Source: Xenopus tropicalis (Eukaryota; Chordata; Amphibia; Anura; Pipidae). Taken from it: a stretch of DNA of 64,000 bases. The notes beneath the pieces are model-generated. The model worked only from the letters and a program-made list of their open reading frames with translations, made no database searches and was not told where the DNA came from. Positions within the stretch are counted from its first letter, which is position 1. Each line of letters begins with the position of its first letter. The position numbers were made by a program, and so were the translations under genes. The DNA is taken from positions 58,534,222 to 58,598,221 of the forward strand of contig NC_030677.2 of NCBI RefSeq assembly GCF_000004195.4. Reading direction: 5' to 3'. Shown piece by piece: positions 1 to 11,800 of this stretch.

Positions 1-729
1 TTTCTGCCGCGCCGTTAGCATCACACATTCTTTTCTATCACAGCTAAAGGGCCCTCAGCCTATGGTGGGTCATTTTTTGGATTAAATTCCTTCAGGATGT
101 TAAAAAAATGCAGGAAAAATTCACCTTTACATTAAATTTTGGTATGTTATAGTTGGGCCTATTATAAGCAACTTTTCAATTTATTTTGTATAGTTTGCTG
201 ATTTCTTAGCCTTCCTATTCTGCCACTTTTGAGCCTGTAACTGAAAATGCTGCCAGGGTAAGTGACCTCGGGCACCGGGAAATAAATCGACCGCTGCTTC
301 ACTTTTATCGATAATCTTATTTTGTGTTGGTCCTTTTTCTCTTCAGGCCTTCTACAGTGAAAGATAATTTCATTTAGATTTCAAAACTGTTCCCTGGTTG
401 CTAGTGTAATTATCACCTTGCAACCAGATAACCCTTTAAATTCCAGGTCTGAGAGTTGAGGGGAAAAATCTTAATTCTTAAACAGTAAAGAATAAAATGA
501 AGACAAACTGTAAATCATCTTATAATTCTGAATATACTAAAATGTATCATGGGAAACTTCAGTTCCTGCACAAATTGGATGGCCGGCAGAATTAAATGAT
601 TGGGGTCTGATGACAGGGTCCTTCAAGCTGACTTGTCTCGACTCTACAAGTCACACATCAAGCATCTGGCCTTTGGGGGTTTTCTTACTATGTATAATGC
701 TAGCCTTCAAAGTGATTTTCTCATAATAA
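1..729. other. Left flank without recognised features
   Basis: AT-rich unique-looking DNA. I see no exon, repeat or RNA gene. It lies downstream of the C4orf51-like gene; a further gene could lie outside the window. Confidence 0.5.
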
Positions 730-737
730 TTCTAGAC

Positions 738-1011
738 CAGCGATCCCCAACCAGTGGCTCCAGAGAAACATGTTGCTCCCAATGGACTCAAAGCAGGTGC
801 TTATTTTTGAATTTCTGGCTTGGAGGCAAGTTTTGGTTGCATAAAAACTAGGGATACTGCGAAACAGAGCCTCCTATAGGCTGCCAGTCCACATAGGGGC
901 TACCAGTCACAGCCCTTATTTGGCACTCAGAAACTTTTTCATGCTTGCGTTGCCCCCCAAACTTTTTATATTTGAATGTGGCTCATGGATAAAAAAGTTT
1001 GGGGATCCCTA
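738..1011. mobile_element. Non-autonomous hAT element with exact 8-bp duplication
   Basis: TTCTAGAC is repeated at 730-737 and 1012-1019. The ends are CAGCGATCCCCAACC and GTTTGGGGATCCCTA. The 8-bp duplication and CAG-like ends are typical of hAT. A truncated relative is at 45619-45840. Confidence 0.9.
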
Positions 1012-1147
1012 TTCTAGACCCTTTAGTTACAATAGTGAATGTAGGCTTTACTATAGCATTATTTTGCCTCTTAGTGAAGTCATTTTAACCCACATAAGAC
1101 AGTATTCCTTTGCCTTATTACAATGACATTATAATATGCATCACTAT

Positions 1148-1394
1148 AAGGGCTGTGACACACGGGGAGATTAGTTGCGCCGCGACTAATCTCCCCAAAA
1201 TGCCATGCCACCGGCAGAATGTAAATAGTTGGTGGGATGGCATACGCAGCAGCGCTATTTACGAAAGTTTCCTCTCAAGGCAGCTTCGGCAAATTGCGCT
1301 GCCGCGTATTCCATGGCATTTCGGGGAGATTAGTCGCCCACGACAAGGGAGATTTGTTGCGGTGTGATTAATCTCCTCATGTGTCACAGCCCTA
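1148..1394. mobile_element. Foldback MITE (AGGGCTGTGACACACGGGGAG ends)
   Basis: Inverted ends AGGGCTGTGACACA / TGTGTCACAGCCCT flank GGGAGATTAGTCGC-type blocks repeated in both orientations. Flanks suggest a TAA-like target. Confidence 0.85.
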
Positions 1395-1490
1395 AAGCTA
1401 TTGTTGCTCACCATGGCACCCTCAAACATTAAGAGGTCCATGATTTGTGGATTGTGGTTCCTTGGCACTTAGTCCTCAGCTGCAATATAA

Positions 1491-1655
1491 GGGTGAATTC
1501 ACACGGAGCTACTTAGTAGCAGCTATAGACAATACTGAGAATTGCCTCTTCTAAAACACATGTTGAGCCTGTTATCAGATCAGCATTGTCTATTTTAGTA
1601 GGCACTACAAGTAGCTGCAATCTACAGTCCCAATCACATTCACACACACTATGAT
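1491..1655. mobile_element. Diverged fragment of the 'cacagagctactagtagcagc' MITE
   Basis: Shares GGTGAATTCACACGGAGCTA and the ACACATGTTGAG region with the intact copy at 11855-12046; the right part is eroded. Confidence 0.6.
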
Positions 1656-1759
1656 AAATTTTTTAGAAGCCAATTAACCTGCCTGTATGTTTTTGGATTG
1701 TGGCAGCTTCTAATACATAAATAATAAAATAATAAATAATAAAAAAAGTAATGCAAATT

Positions 1760-2230
1760 ATTGGTTTCGCCCCCAACTACTACAGATGTTTCCCACCTTA
1801 AACCCTTCTGCCTTGCTGCCCCTTACATTTGGAATTCCCTCCCTGATTTCCTCCAGAGAGAATCCTCCCTCAGTCTTTTTAAAACTAAATTTAAAGACTA
1901 CCTTTTGGAGCACTCACCCAGCACCTGATCTGGGAACTGGCACTTATATTGTAGTGTCACCCACTGTGACCTACAGCACTTACATTTGCCCATTTGTGTC
2001 TGTTAGTTACCCCTCCCATATAGATTGTAAGCTCTACGGGGCAGGGACCTCCTTCATCTTGTGTTTCTGACTCTTATTGCAACTGCACCTTGTATTTATT
2101 TGTATTTATTGTTGTACTTTGTATTTATCCATTATCTTTAACCCCCTGTTTGTATTAATGAATTCTACTGTACAGCGCTGCGTACCTAAGTAGTGCTTTA
2201 TAAATAAAGATATACATACATACATATTAC
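1760..2230 (+). mobile_element. L2/CR1-type retrotransposon 3' end
   Basis: A degenerate C-terminal RT fragment (GNSLPDFLQRE..LFKTKFKDYLLEHS in shifted frames). It is followed by the typical tail with ATTGTAAGCTCTACGGGGCA, GCGCTGCGTACCT and TTTATAAATAAAG, then a short ACAT microsatellite. Confidence 0.75.
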
Positions 2231-2487
2231 ACACACAATACATTTTTTTCAGCTTTGGAAATTTACTTGGCAAGGAAATGGAAGACCACCCTTGTTCAGT
2301 GCAAGCAGGATTGTAACATAAACACATGGTTTTGAGACGACAACAAACAACAAATTCCAACTGCCCAGCACTCTTACCCAAATGTACTTCAATCCCGCTT
2401 GAAATATAATTCCCCCAATGTAGTTTAAAAGGCTTGATAAGCGAATGCTTCTTATTACTGATACAAATTGTATTATAAATTATTATA

Positions 2488-2733
2488 CAGGTATAGAATC
2501 AATTATCCATAATGCTTGGAATTAAACCCAATAGGATTGTTTTGCCTCCAATAAGGATTAATTATATCTTAGTTGGGATCAAGTACAAGGTACTGTTTTA
2601 TTATTACACAAAAAAAGGAAAATTTTTATTAGTTAGTTAATTAGTTATTTAATTAAAATGGAGTCTATTAGAGAGAGTCTGTAATTCATAGCCTTATGGA
2701 TAACGGGTTTCTGGATAATGAATGAAATACCTG
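2488..2733. mobile_element. MITE of the 'TACAGGTATggga' family
   Basis: TA-flanked ends CAGGTATAGAATCA and GAATGAAATACCTG. Internal AACCCAATAGGATTGTTTTG and TTAATTAAAATGGAGTCTAT are shared with 28258-28478, 35191-35286 and 47776-47966. Confidence 0.88.
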
Positions 2734-2735
2734 TA

Positions 2736-5554
2736 CAAGTCCTATTTATTCAACATGTTGCATGCTACTCGCCCAGGTAGTTTTTTTCTATGTTCAAAAG
2801 TAAGATGCTCTCTTGTTTACATTTAAGGAGTCAGATATTTTTCCATTGTGCTTAAATTGAAAGTAGAATTTGATGAGCATCTTTGCATAAAGCAGAGTAA
2901 TTGATTTCTTTTCTCTTCTGATTGGCTTTGATATGTAAAGCCTAAATATACAGTAATGTCAGGGGAGTGGGGGAGGCTTCCAAGAAAAAGCTTTTTACAG
3001 GATAACATATAATTATATAGCAATATATAGTAATATTATTGTTCCAGATTCTACTGTTTGGTTACTGTGCCTGGGTGTCTGACTCTTTCTCTACTTTTAG
3101 AGTGTGAGTGTGTGAGTAGCCAAAGACCCCATGGCCAAAGTGTTTGGAAAGTTATTTTTATTAATTTGCTCCTATTCCCACATCGCTTGCTATTATGCTT
3201 TATAACATTTTGAGAACACACTATCTTATGCCTGGTTTTTACATTGCATCTACTTTTGATAACTTTTGCACCTGTCTTGGACAGATAAACTTGAGGCATA
3301 TTTACCTTTTGTTTGTAGTTTTTCAAAATGAGTATTTGCTAACTATAAAAGGGTTACAAAATCATGTGGCATTGACTCTAAAGAACCTGTCTGTAGCTTT
3401 GGCTATGAACCTCCTGTGATAGGTACCAGTGATACGCTTTCCTTTAAATATTAAAGTACCCAAAACGCTGGATATCTAAATGATCTACTATATGCTTCTG
3501 GAATTGTGATGTTATATGGCATATTGGCTTTCCAAGCTGAAGAGTGCCATACACAGGTTTATTGATATTGTGCTGAATAGGTACACGCCATGTATTACAT
3601 TGTACAAGCAGTTATAATACACACAGAAAACAACACAGGCTTTGTATGGCTTTTGTCCCTAAGTGAAAAACAAGTATGAAAGATAATGTATTTGTTGCTT
3701 TAAAGGCAGAACAAGCATTTCACAAATGTTCTTGATAGTCGTGCCACAGGAGTATACTTGCTATTCCAGTCTACGCTAGTATGATTTCCTGAGCATACAT
3801 GTAATCAATACATTCATAGAGAATATGTTGCAGGAGAGTTTTGGGTAATGTGAGCGATGATTGTTCCACAGTGGCTCAGTTCTATTCAGATCTGCTGATG
3901 GCACTGCCCATGAGACATGTTGGTTTTCATGTTCCTCTAACTAGGATTTAACTACTCCTGCCTGTGTATAGGAGCAATAAGAAAAGGGCATGTCTTGCTG
4001 GAAATTATGTTTGTGCCATTACATGCTCCTGGTCATCAGGTCACATTGTGCCATGTAAAGAGATCATTAAATTCCTTTAATCTCAGGGATGTAGGGTTTT
4101 CTAGGTGTTTTTCAAGCATAAACAGTATGTCTTGCAGTCTTGTTTTTCATCACACACGCACACACACACACACCATCAACATCCACCAGTCTATTACAGT
4201 TAGGGTAGTTATTTATTGCAGTTCTTCATTTATATTGTCAGCAATGTTGGCACGTAGCCTGTAACGTTTCATAGTGCCGCTAGCACTAGACAGGCACCAG
4301 TGATCTCTGCCAGTCACTAATATCATTATTTTGATCACTACCTGATGATTCCTGGGAGCCATACCCAATACATTGTTTTTATGGGTTCTCTTCCTGGAAG
4401 GTACTTTCTTACACTTCACCACCAGACTAATCCAGTTTTCTAGCACATAGATGTGTCACAGTATGTAATTCCTTAGGGTTTTCTGTAACTTATTTTCTGC
4501 AAGATACAGAAAACTAAGTAAACTGAATGCTGTTCTGCCTCGGCACTTTCCTGTGCACCTAAATGAACAAACACTTCTTTACATTGAACAACTTTCTCTG
4601 CTGTTAGTCCCTCTTTTCCATATTTGCTTTGATATGACAAAACCCTAAAGGGAGGGGATCGGCTCTTCTTCTTAAACATTCTTCCGTTATAAAAAAAATA
4701 TGTAATGTCTGAATGCGATGCCAAGCCCTGAATTAATGTGGTTATGAGAAAAACGAGTGCCAAAATCTGACATTGCTCCATGAAGGCTAATTTATAATTC
4801 CATTCCTCCTCAAGCTTTGTTCAGCTGTGTAAACAGCAAGAGATAGAATTTTATGTATAGTCTGCATGTGTGAAAATGAACACAGTCCAAAACCAAATAA
4901 ATTTTAGCCTTCAAGCATTTGGAGAGGCAAAATCCTCACAGGTTTTATCAAGACATTCAGTATCTATGGTTTCTACATTTCCTACCTGGGCCAACTTCAG
5001 TTATATACATGGAATGTCAAATACCATGCAGTTCACAGCATTTTGAAAGCTGTAGATCTGATGTCCCTAAAGTAAACAACTGCCATGTAAATGGCCCTTA
5101 GAATTCTTTGTCAAATATTCATAGTGGACTTAAAAACACTGTTCATTAAAAATTCCTACAAAAATTTTATGCAAGATAGGTTTGCTCTTTTGTCTATTAT
5201 AAGGGGTGCCTGGGTAACTTATTGTCTGTGTCCTTTAATACAGTGTAAATTAAAAACACCAGAGCTGGAACTAGGGGTAGGCAGAAGAGGCACCTGCCTA
5301 GGGTGCAACAGTGGGCACTATTGCCAACCCGTAGTCCGGGATCTCTTACCCCCACCGCTAATTTCCTGCGCTTCCCCCTCTGCAAGCTATATTCGCATTT
5401 GTGCACTCGCGGGGCGGATGTGGTTAGGGGGAAGCAGCGGTGGTGAGCGTAGTGGCTGGCTTGGCCCGCCCCTGAAGAGCACATAAAGCTGTCTTGCTGA
5501 AAGTATTAAAAATCTGGGGACGTAGGAATTGTTTTCCTAGAATTATACCCGCTC
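2736..5554. other. Intergenic DNA
   Basis: No supported gene. There is a CA microsatellite at 4152. A GC-rich dispersed-repeat-like patch at about 5260-5486 (GAGCTGGAACTAGGGGTAGG) has unclear ends. Confidence 0.5.
4152..4172. repeat. CA microsatellite
   Basis: A short CACACACACACACACA run with one interruption. Confidence 0.9.
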
Positions 5555-5757
5555 CAGGGATGCATGGAATCCAGGATTTGGTTCAGGATTCAGCCTTTTT
5601 CGGCAGGATTTAGCCGAATCCATGCTTCTGGCCGTACCGCATCCTAAAAATCACATGACTTTTTGTCAGGTAAACCTAATTAGCATGTGCTAAATAGGAT
5701 TCAGATTTGGCTCGGTATCTGGCCAAGTCCAAAAAAAGTGGATTCGGTGCATCCCTA
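5555..5757. mobile_element. Non-autonomous element with CAGGGATGCAyGGAATCCA ends
   Basis: Left CAGGGATGCATGGAATCC, right GGATTCGGTGCATCCCTA, inverted. CGAATCC-type motifs lie inside. Probably hAT-derived; the duplication is not clear. Confidence 0.75.
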
Positions 5758-6162
5758 ACAATAACATAATTTAAAGCTTTTCTCGTCCTTTTAATACCTT
5801 GGTTTAAAATCCAGACAGAAGTTGTCAGACCCTCTTGTGGTTCAAAATCTGGATGAGGTCCTCATGATAGATGTATGAAAATATTGTAATGATAGTCATC
5901 TTGCTATAGTCCCAAGAATCAGGCAGAGCTTACAGGAATATTCTGGAGAAGAAATATTGACCCTACGTTTTAAAGTAACTAACCATCTGGCTGGCCCACA
6001 ATCCCTTGCTTTTTGTCCCCTAGGAGAGCCAGTCCCATTTTTTAGGAATCTCTGTTGGTGTTTCCTGCCAGGTTATAGGTTATACACAAGATGTCCATTT
6101 CAGTGACAGCCATTTCACGTAAAAAAAATTCCCTTGAGTTAAAACCTTAGCAGATTCATTAG

Positions 6163-6391
6163 CAGGGTTGGACTGGGGGGTGCAGGGCTCCTGCCGGCTG
6201 CATCCCCTAACCCCTCCCTGCAGGGGCCCCCCTAACCCCCCACAGGGTCCCCCACCTGACGTCCTCCCCTGAGCTCATGTAAATTTAAAGCGTTATGAGA
6301 GGAACAATCGGTCAGGAGGAGCGCCGGCAAGGGTCAGGTCTGGGCTGCTGGGGCCCACTGGGATTTGTCCCGGTGGCCCCGTCTGACCCTA
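6163..6391. mobile_element. GC-rich non-autonomous hAT-like element
   Basis: Ends CAGGGTTGGACTGG and CCCGTCTGACCCTA are imperfect inverted repeats. The flanks TTCATTAG and TCAATTAG could be a decayed 8-bp duplication. Confidence 0.6.
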
Positions 6392-6502
6392 TCAATTAGG
6401 CATCCCAAAGCTAAGCTTGAAGATGAAGACTGATTTTCCACGTGACCATGCCATCCCAGTAAACTATCCTTGCAGCACAGACTGACCATAAATGTGCATA
6501 AG

Positions 6503-7187
6503 TGTCAGGAACAGCCACAGGTGGGTGGCTGGCAGGTAGGAGCTTATATGCCGTGTAATATGGGTACAGGGGGTACTTCACTTGTGGATAGCCAGGAAAC
6601 AAGTTATGTTGCGGAAACATTATTTATTAATGAAAATTGAGTAATAAGAAATATGGAAGTCCTTACAACAGGCCAGTGGTCAGAGGCAGGCAGAAGACGA
6701 AACAAATACGGAAAGCAGGCAGAGGGTCTGGACTGGCAGAAAACAAGGAGGGTCCGGAATAACAGGCAGTGGTCAAAGGCAGGCTGAAGGCAAGGAAAGT
6801 CCAATAATCAGGCCGAGGTCAATACCGGGAGATCAAACAGAGGTCAGGAACAGGAGTTGAAAAACAGGGTAAGGTGAACAGAATCAGGCAGGTATGCGGG
6901 CAGGAACGGGGACTGGAACAAGCAGGTAAGGACACTGGAACGCAAAAGGGCTCAATGATCAAGCAACCAGGGGTTGCTTGTGACAGGCTTATAAAGCCCG
7001 TTAATTGTCTGATTGGAACCACCTGGGCTAATTAAGGGAGGAGAAGGTGAACATAAACACAGAAGCAAAGAAGAGGGGTTAACAGAATGTTCAGGGCTGG
7101 ATGCCCAAGGTCTCCATTGGCTCAGTGAGGTAATGCTGAACCTGCCTAACATAGAGTCCTGAGTTCTGGTACAGGCAGGTCCTGACA
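6503..7187. mobile_element. Element with TGTCAGGA ends and internal GGCAGGCAGAAG-type repetition
   Basis: TGTCAGGAAC at the left and GGTCCTGACA at the right. The interior repeats variants of CAGTGGTCAGAGGCAGGCAG. I cannot place it in a family. Confidence 0.55.
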
Positions 7188-7994
7188 ATAAGACTGGATT
7201 ATTGGCCACAGAAAAGAAAATGTCTCAAAAAGTAAGTTTTCTCAAATAATACAAATGTTGGCAGTAAGTATTTAGTATGTAATTATCATGAAGAGTCTCA
7301 TTAACATCCTCCCATAAAGCCAAAAGCTAAATCTTTTTATTGTAGCCTACCTTTAAGTTTAAATGAGAAGGAAAGTCATTTTTGGAATTTTACTGCCAAT
7401 AGATTTGCCACATTAGTGCCAACTAGAACACTATATTTATTCTGCAGAAACCATTACCATACCTGAGTAAACAGCTCTAGCTCCCTCTGTTTATGATAGC
7501 AGCTGCCATTTTAGCTTGGTCTCAGTAGCTTCTGTGCTGCTGTAAACATAGATCACACATTATGATGGGAGGGGGAGTGAATTCTTATGAATTCTAATGG
7601 AAGAGGGGAGCAGGAGACGATAAAGAGCTGGGCAGACTTGGGGCTCGGGAATGAAGGATTTTTCTGACAGAGGAAGTCAGATACCCAAGTATGTGTACAC
7701 AAAAGAAGACAAGAAATCCTGTCAAACAAGTGGGATATTAAAACTGATTATAGTATATTTTCAGTGGTAGAACAAGTTCAGGGCCTCAGTGCCAGATTTT
7801 TGTGGGGAGAGTAGAGAGACTATTTCATAGAATAATGTTTACAAATGTAAAATGAATTTGGTTGATAAAGTGGCTGTAAACTAACCTCTCACTATTTTCC
7901 TTTTTAGCAGGAAATTTAGATTCCATTCCTATATAAGCTGGTACCAACATGGAAATTCAGTATCCTTTGAATAGATATGCACCACCAAGGCAAT
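7188..7994. other. Intergenic DNA downstream of the C4orf51-like gene
   Basis: Nothing recognisable between the TGTCAGGA element and the candidate poly(A) site. Confidence 0.45.
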
Positions 7995-8677
7995 ATCTTC
8001 TTAAATGTCTTTATTGAAGGGTTCTGACCTGGGCAATAGCAAAGTTTCAGACCAAGTTTCAGCTTGAAATTTAAAAAATTGCTGCCATTCAGACACTATT
8101 AAATCCAGGGTCCCTAAACTTTGCACAGTGGTTTTTACTATATAACATGGTCCAAGGTTAGAAAAACAGGGTGGAGCCAACAACAGCCACATTTCATTCA
8201 GTGACTTCAACCCAACATGAAGTTTGTTCTGAAACCTCCCTTTCTAGTTTAGTATAAGATTTCTCATCTCAGCATGTCATAACAGGATTCTGGGAAGAAA
8301 TTCCTTAAGGATCCTAGAAAAGTCAATTTAAATGGGCTTTGTCCCATTTACATGGGTTTATCCTATAGGCTAAAGCTCACCCACTGGGTTTAAAGCAGAA
8401 GCCAGGATAATAGCTGATCAGATTCCCAACTACAGACCGGTTTCGCCCTTTTTGGGGCTCATCAGTGTAGCGCAGGGTTTTCTGATCAGCTTAGGTAGAG
8501 CCAGGAGTGGGGATACACGAACAAGCTCTTCAATCCCTTTAGCTTGTTCGTCATCTCAGCATGAATTTGTGAGATCATTCTCAACTTTACTAACCCCCTC
8601 CTCTGCAAGCTGCTCCACCATTTCCATTGGGTTATTTCATAAGGATCAAATGAAAACAATTCAGAAGGTGAAAGTTA
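7995..8677 (-). terminator. Probable 3' UTR and poly(A) signal of the C4orf51-like gene
   Basis: The first strong minus-strand AATAAA after exon E is at 8010-8015, in TCAATAAAGA context. Nothing else coding is seen between. Extent is inferred only. Confidence 0.35.
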
Positions 8678-8814
8678 TCAGATGTGTGTTCTCCACTCAG
8701 GGTGGACAATGTACTCAGCTCTATGGAAAGTCAGTGGCCTAGCTCTTTCTTTTGGTTCTTGCTGCTTGGGAGCTGTTGACAAGGTGTTCATCAGTTTCTC
8801 CACACTGGCTACTT
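8678..8814 (-). CDS. C4orf51-like exon E (terminal)
   Basis: 137 bases entered in phase 1 after a TTTTTATTACAG acceptor, ending in TGA followed at once by TAA. Encodes EVASVEKLMNTLSTAPKQQE and ends AEYIVHPEWRTHI. Downstream, a minus-strand AATAAA at 8010-8015 could end a 3' UTR of about 680 bases. Confidence 0.65.
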
Positions 8815-11800
8815 CTGTAATAAAAAGATTTGTAAGTACAGTTGTTCTAGAACAATGGTATTTAATTTGAACTTTTATTGTCTACTTGTTATTGTGTTTG
8901 ATATAAAAAGAGTCCAGCTGCTAAACAGTATTTGACCACTTACCCCCTTATATAATAAAAGCCATTAGATTTGCCCAGGATCAGTAACCCATAGCAACCA
9001 AATAGATGTTTGCTTTTAAACAGTTAACCAGTAAATTCTACCTGCTGATTGGTTGCTATGGGTTACTGCACCTGGGCAAACTTATTACCTTACTTCATAA
9101 CCCCCTTAATTAACATTTGGACTTTTTATTAGTATTATTGTGTTATCATAAGAAAAACTGATCTCTAGTGATGAGCAAATTTTTTTGCCAGGCAAGGATT
9201 CGCAGTGAACTTCCGCATTTCACAGAACAATGTTATAATTATTTCTATTGAATCTTAACAATGTTTCTACATGAGACAAAACCACCAGCGAAGTTATCTG
9301 CTTGCACTCAGGTTATTGTCTGGAATGGAAAGAATTCTTTCTATAAGGAGCCTTATCATGATGCTGTGGGATCTGTTCCGCTGCTAAATGCCTGTGTTCC
9401 AATAGGTGGTTGAGGAATTTCAATTCAAGTATTTCCATTTCCTTTCTGAGGATTTGCTAGCAATTAAAGGTCACAGTTGTTTACTTTGCCCAGCACCCTG
9501 CCCCAAGTAAAGAAAGGCCCATTTAGCACTAGTAGCGAATGATTTACTTGTGTGCAGCCTCCAATGGGATATATGAAATTTGCAATGAAAATTAAAGCAG
9601 ATTAGAATTCACTGTTCCAGATGGTTTTAAAGATCACACAAGGAACAATGACTGTTATATCTCTTTCCTCTGCACAAAACAGAATGTATGGTGAAATATC
9701 ATTAATTAAAGGGATTCTGTCAGCACATAATTATTCCATTTTATAATTCCCATGTTTTACATAAAACTTTTGTTTATTTGTAGCTAAATCAGCCAAGGCC
9801 TTCCAAGAAAGCAATGTAGTAAACAGATGTGAACCAGTGGCATAATTAGTAGGGAGCAGACCCTGTGGGGGGCTCTTAACAGAGGGGGTACAATAAGGCT
9901 TGTGACTTTCAGACCACCCGCAGCCACCTTTGCATCCGGGCCCCCCCCTCATTTTTACATGTAGTTGTGGAGGGGAGGGGCACAGGGCAGACTAGTGTGG
10001 GTGGTAGGTCCCTATTTACATTATTGAAGTGAGTGTTTGACCAGAGGGCTTGTCCCAAAATTGCAGCAGGGGCAATTGGTAGCAACATGTGTTCAATATA
10101 TTGCCAAACAGTCACAGCAGTGTGCAGGTTAGTGCAGAAAGTGGGGCAGATTTATTCATACATGAACATGAATGTGTGCATACAGTAAGCAAGTGAGCAG
10201 AAACAACATTTTTGCACCAGGCAATACAATGTATAGAAACACTCTTTCCCCCACTCACATTTTTGCAGTTGTATGACTGCACTATACAAAACTCTTTGCT
10301 GAGCAAATAACAGTTGTATCAATGGCGCACACTCCCTAGTGCCATCATATGTAGTCACAATATGGACAGAAACAATGCCCACTAAGAAAAAGTTAGTGTA
10401 AATCAATTTCTAGCCATGAAGGATTTATTGCGTTTCTTGGAGCAAGTCACAAACAGGACCATAGCCGGAACTATTTCCCTTCTTCCGTTTCGTACGTGTT
10501 TCTTACTATAAGGTCCCTGAGCTGGATTCATGTTTGGGCCCCTTTACTTTTGCTAAATACCAGCTAGGTGCTGCCCACAGGCTGCCACAGTATATCAAAC
10601 CCAACCTAAAGATGGCAATCATAAAAGGCTCAGTGGGGGGGTCATTTCTAAACTTCACACTGTATATTTTTCACATGTGGTTGTTTTGCGTATTTTCCCC
10701 TAAACGCTCAAATATTGCACTGCTGTGCCCATCATTTCTTTTTATGTGAATCACACAGTGAGATGCACATTGCGCACAAATATTTGCAAATGTACAGAGC
10801 AAATATTTGCACTGTAAGAATAATTCTGCACTGTGCGAAGTTTATAAATGAGCCCCAGTGTCTCATTTACTAAAGCGACACCATTACACATAAATACACT
10901 AAGTGGTCTTGCACCTAGCCCCAGTGCATTATTTGTGCCTATTCATGTAAATATGGTGCAAGGAGCAGCTCATAGTGGCACAATCGGTCACTGCACTTCA
11001 CAACTGCACTAATATTTTATACAGATATTTGTATTTACCATCTGCTCCTGCCTCCTTCAGCCATCGGTGGGCTGAGACAGAGAATTCAGGTTTCACCAGC
11101 TGGACCAAGGTCTGTTTGGGGAGAAAGAAATTGTTAGAATAAATCCAATCTCGATGGCAGTATTTGCAATAATTTCATTTCTTGTCTATAGGGACACCAG
11201 TAAGATTACTTAATGTACTAGCTTTTAATTTGCCTTTTGAAATCAATTGTATGGTATACTGTTCAGATTTGATATATTTGACAATTGCTGGTCATCAGTT
11301 GTAAATAAAAGTGACAGTAATCTTAATTAAATATTTAATTGAGAGAGCCCCTTCTCTAGGAAGGGAGAAATACAAGGGGAAAGTGCTTCACTATGCAAAG
11401 GGACGCACAGCATTGAATGCTTTTAGAACCACAGAAGCATGTGAATGCAATGTTAATTATAGAGGATACAATGCTGAAAACACAGAAAGGGTCCCACTAC
11501 ATGATGGAATATGAAGCAGCTTGTATGGCATTTACTATACATACAGAGCAAAAGGTAATGTATTGGATGGGATCAGTGCAGCTGAACACACTGGTGTTCA
11601 TTAACAGACACTACAACCCAAAAACCAAAGATCACCGGCAGTGCTGGCATGTTATTTTTACACCCAAGGCTTGAATGGCAAAATGTGCTCCCTCAGAGCA
11701 GTACCCCTTAAAACCAAAAAATTATGTTTTATCACTCTTTGCTGCTGGGAGTTATAATTCTTAATCAGGGGGATCAATGGTTGGACAATTAAATCATGAC

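Noticed and set aside
5091..5486. 131-codon plus-strand frame
   Set aside because: Half lies in a GC-rich dispersed repeat; no homology and no splice signals.
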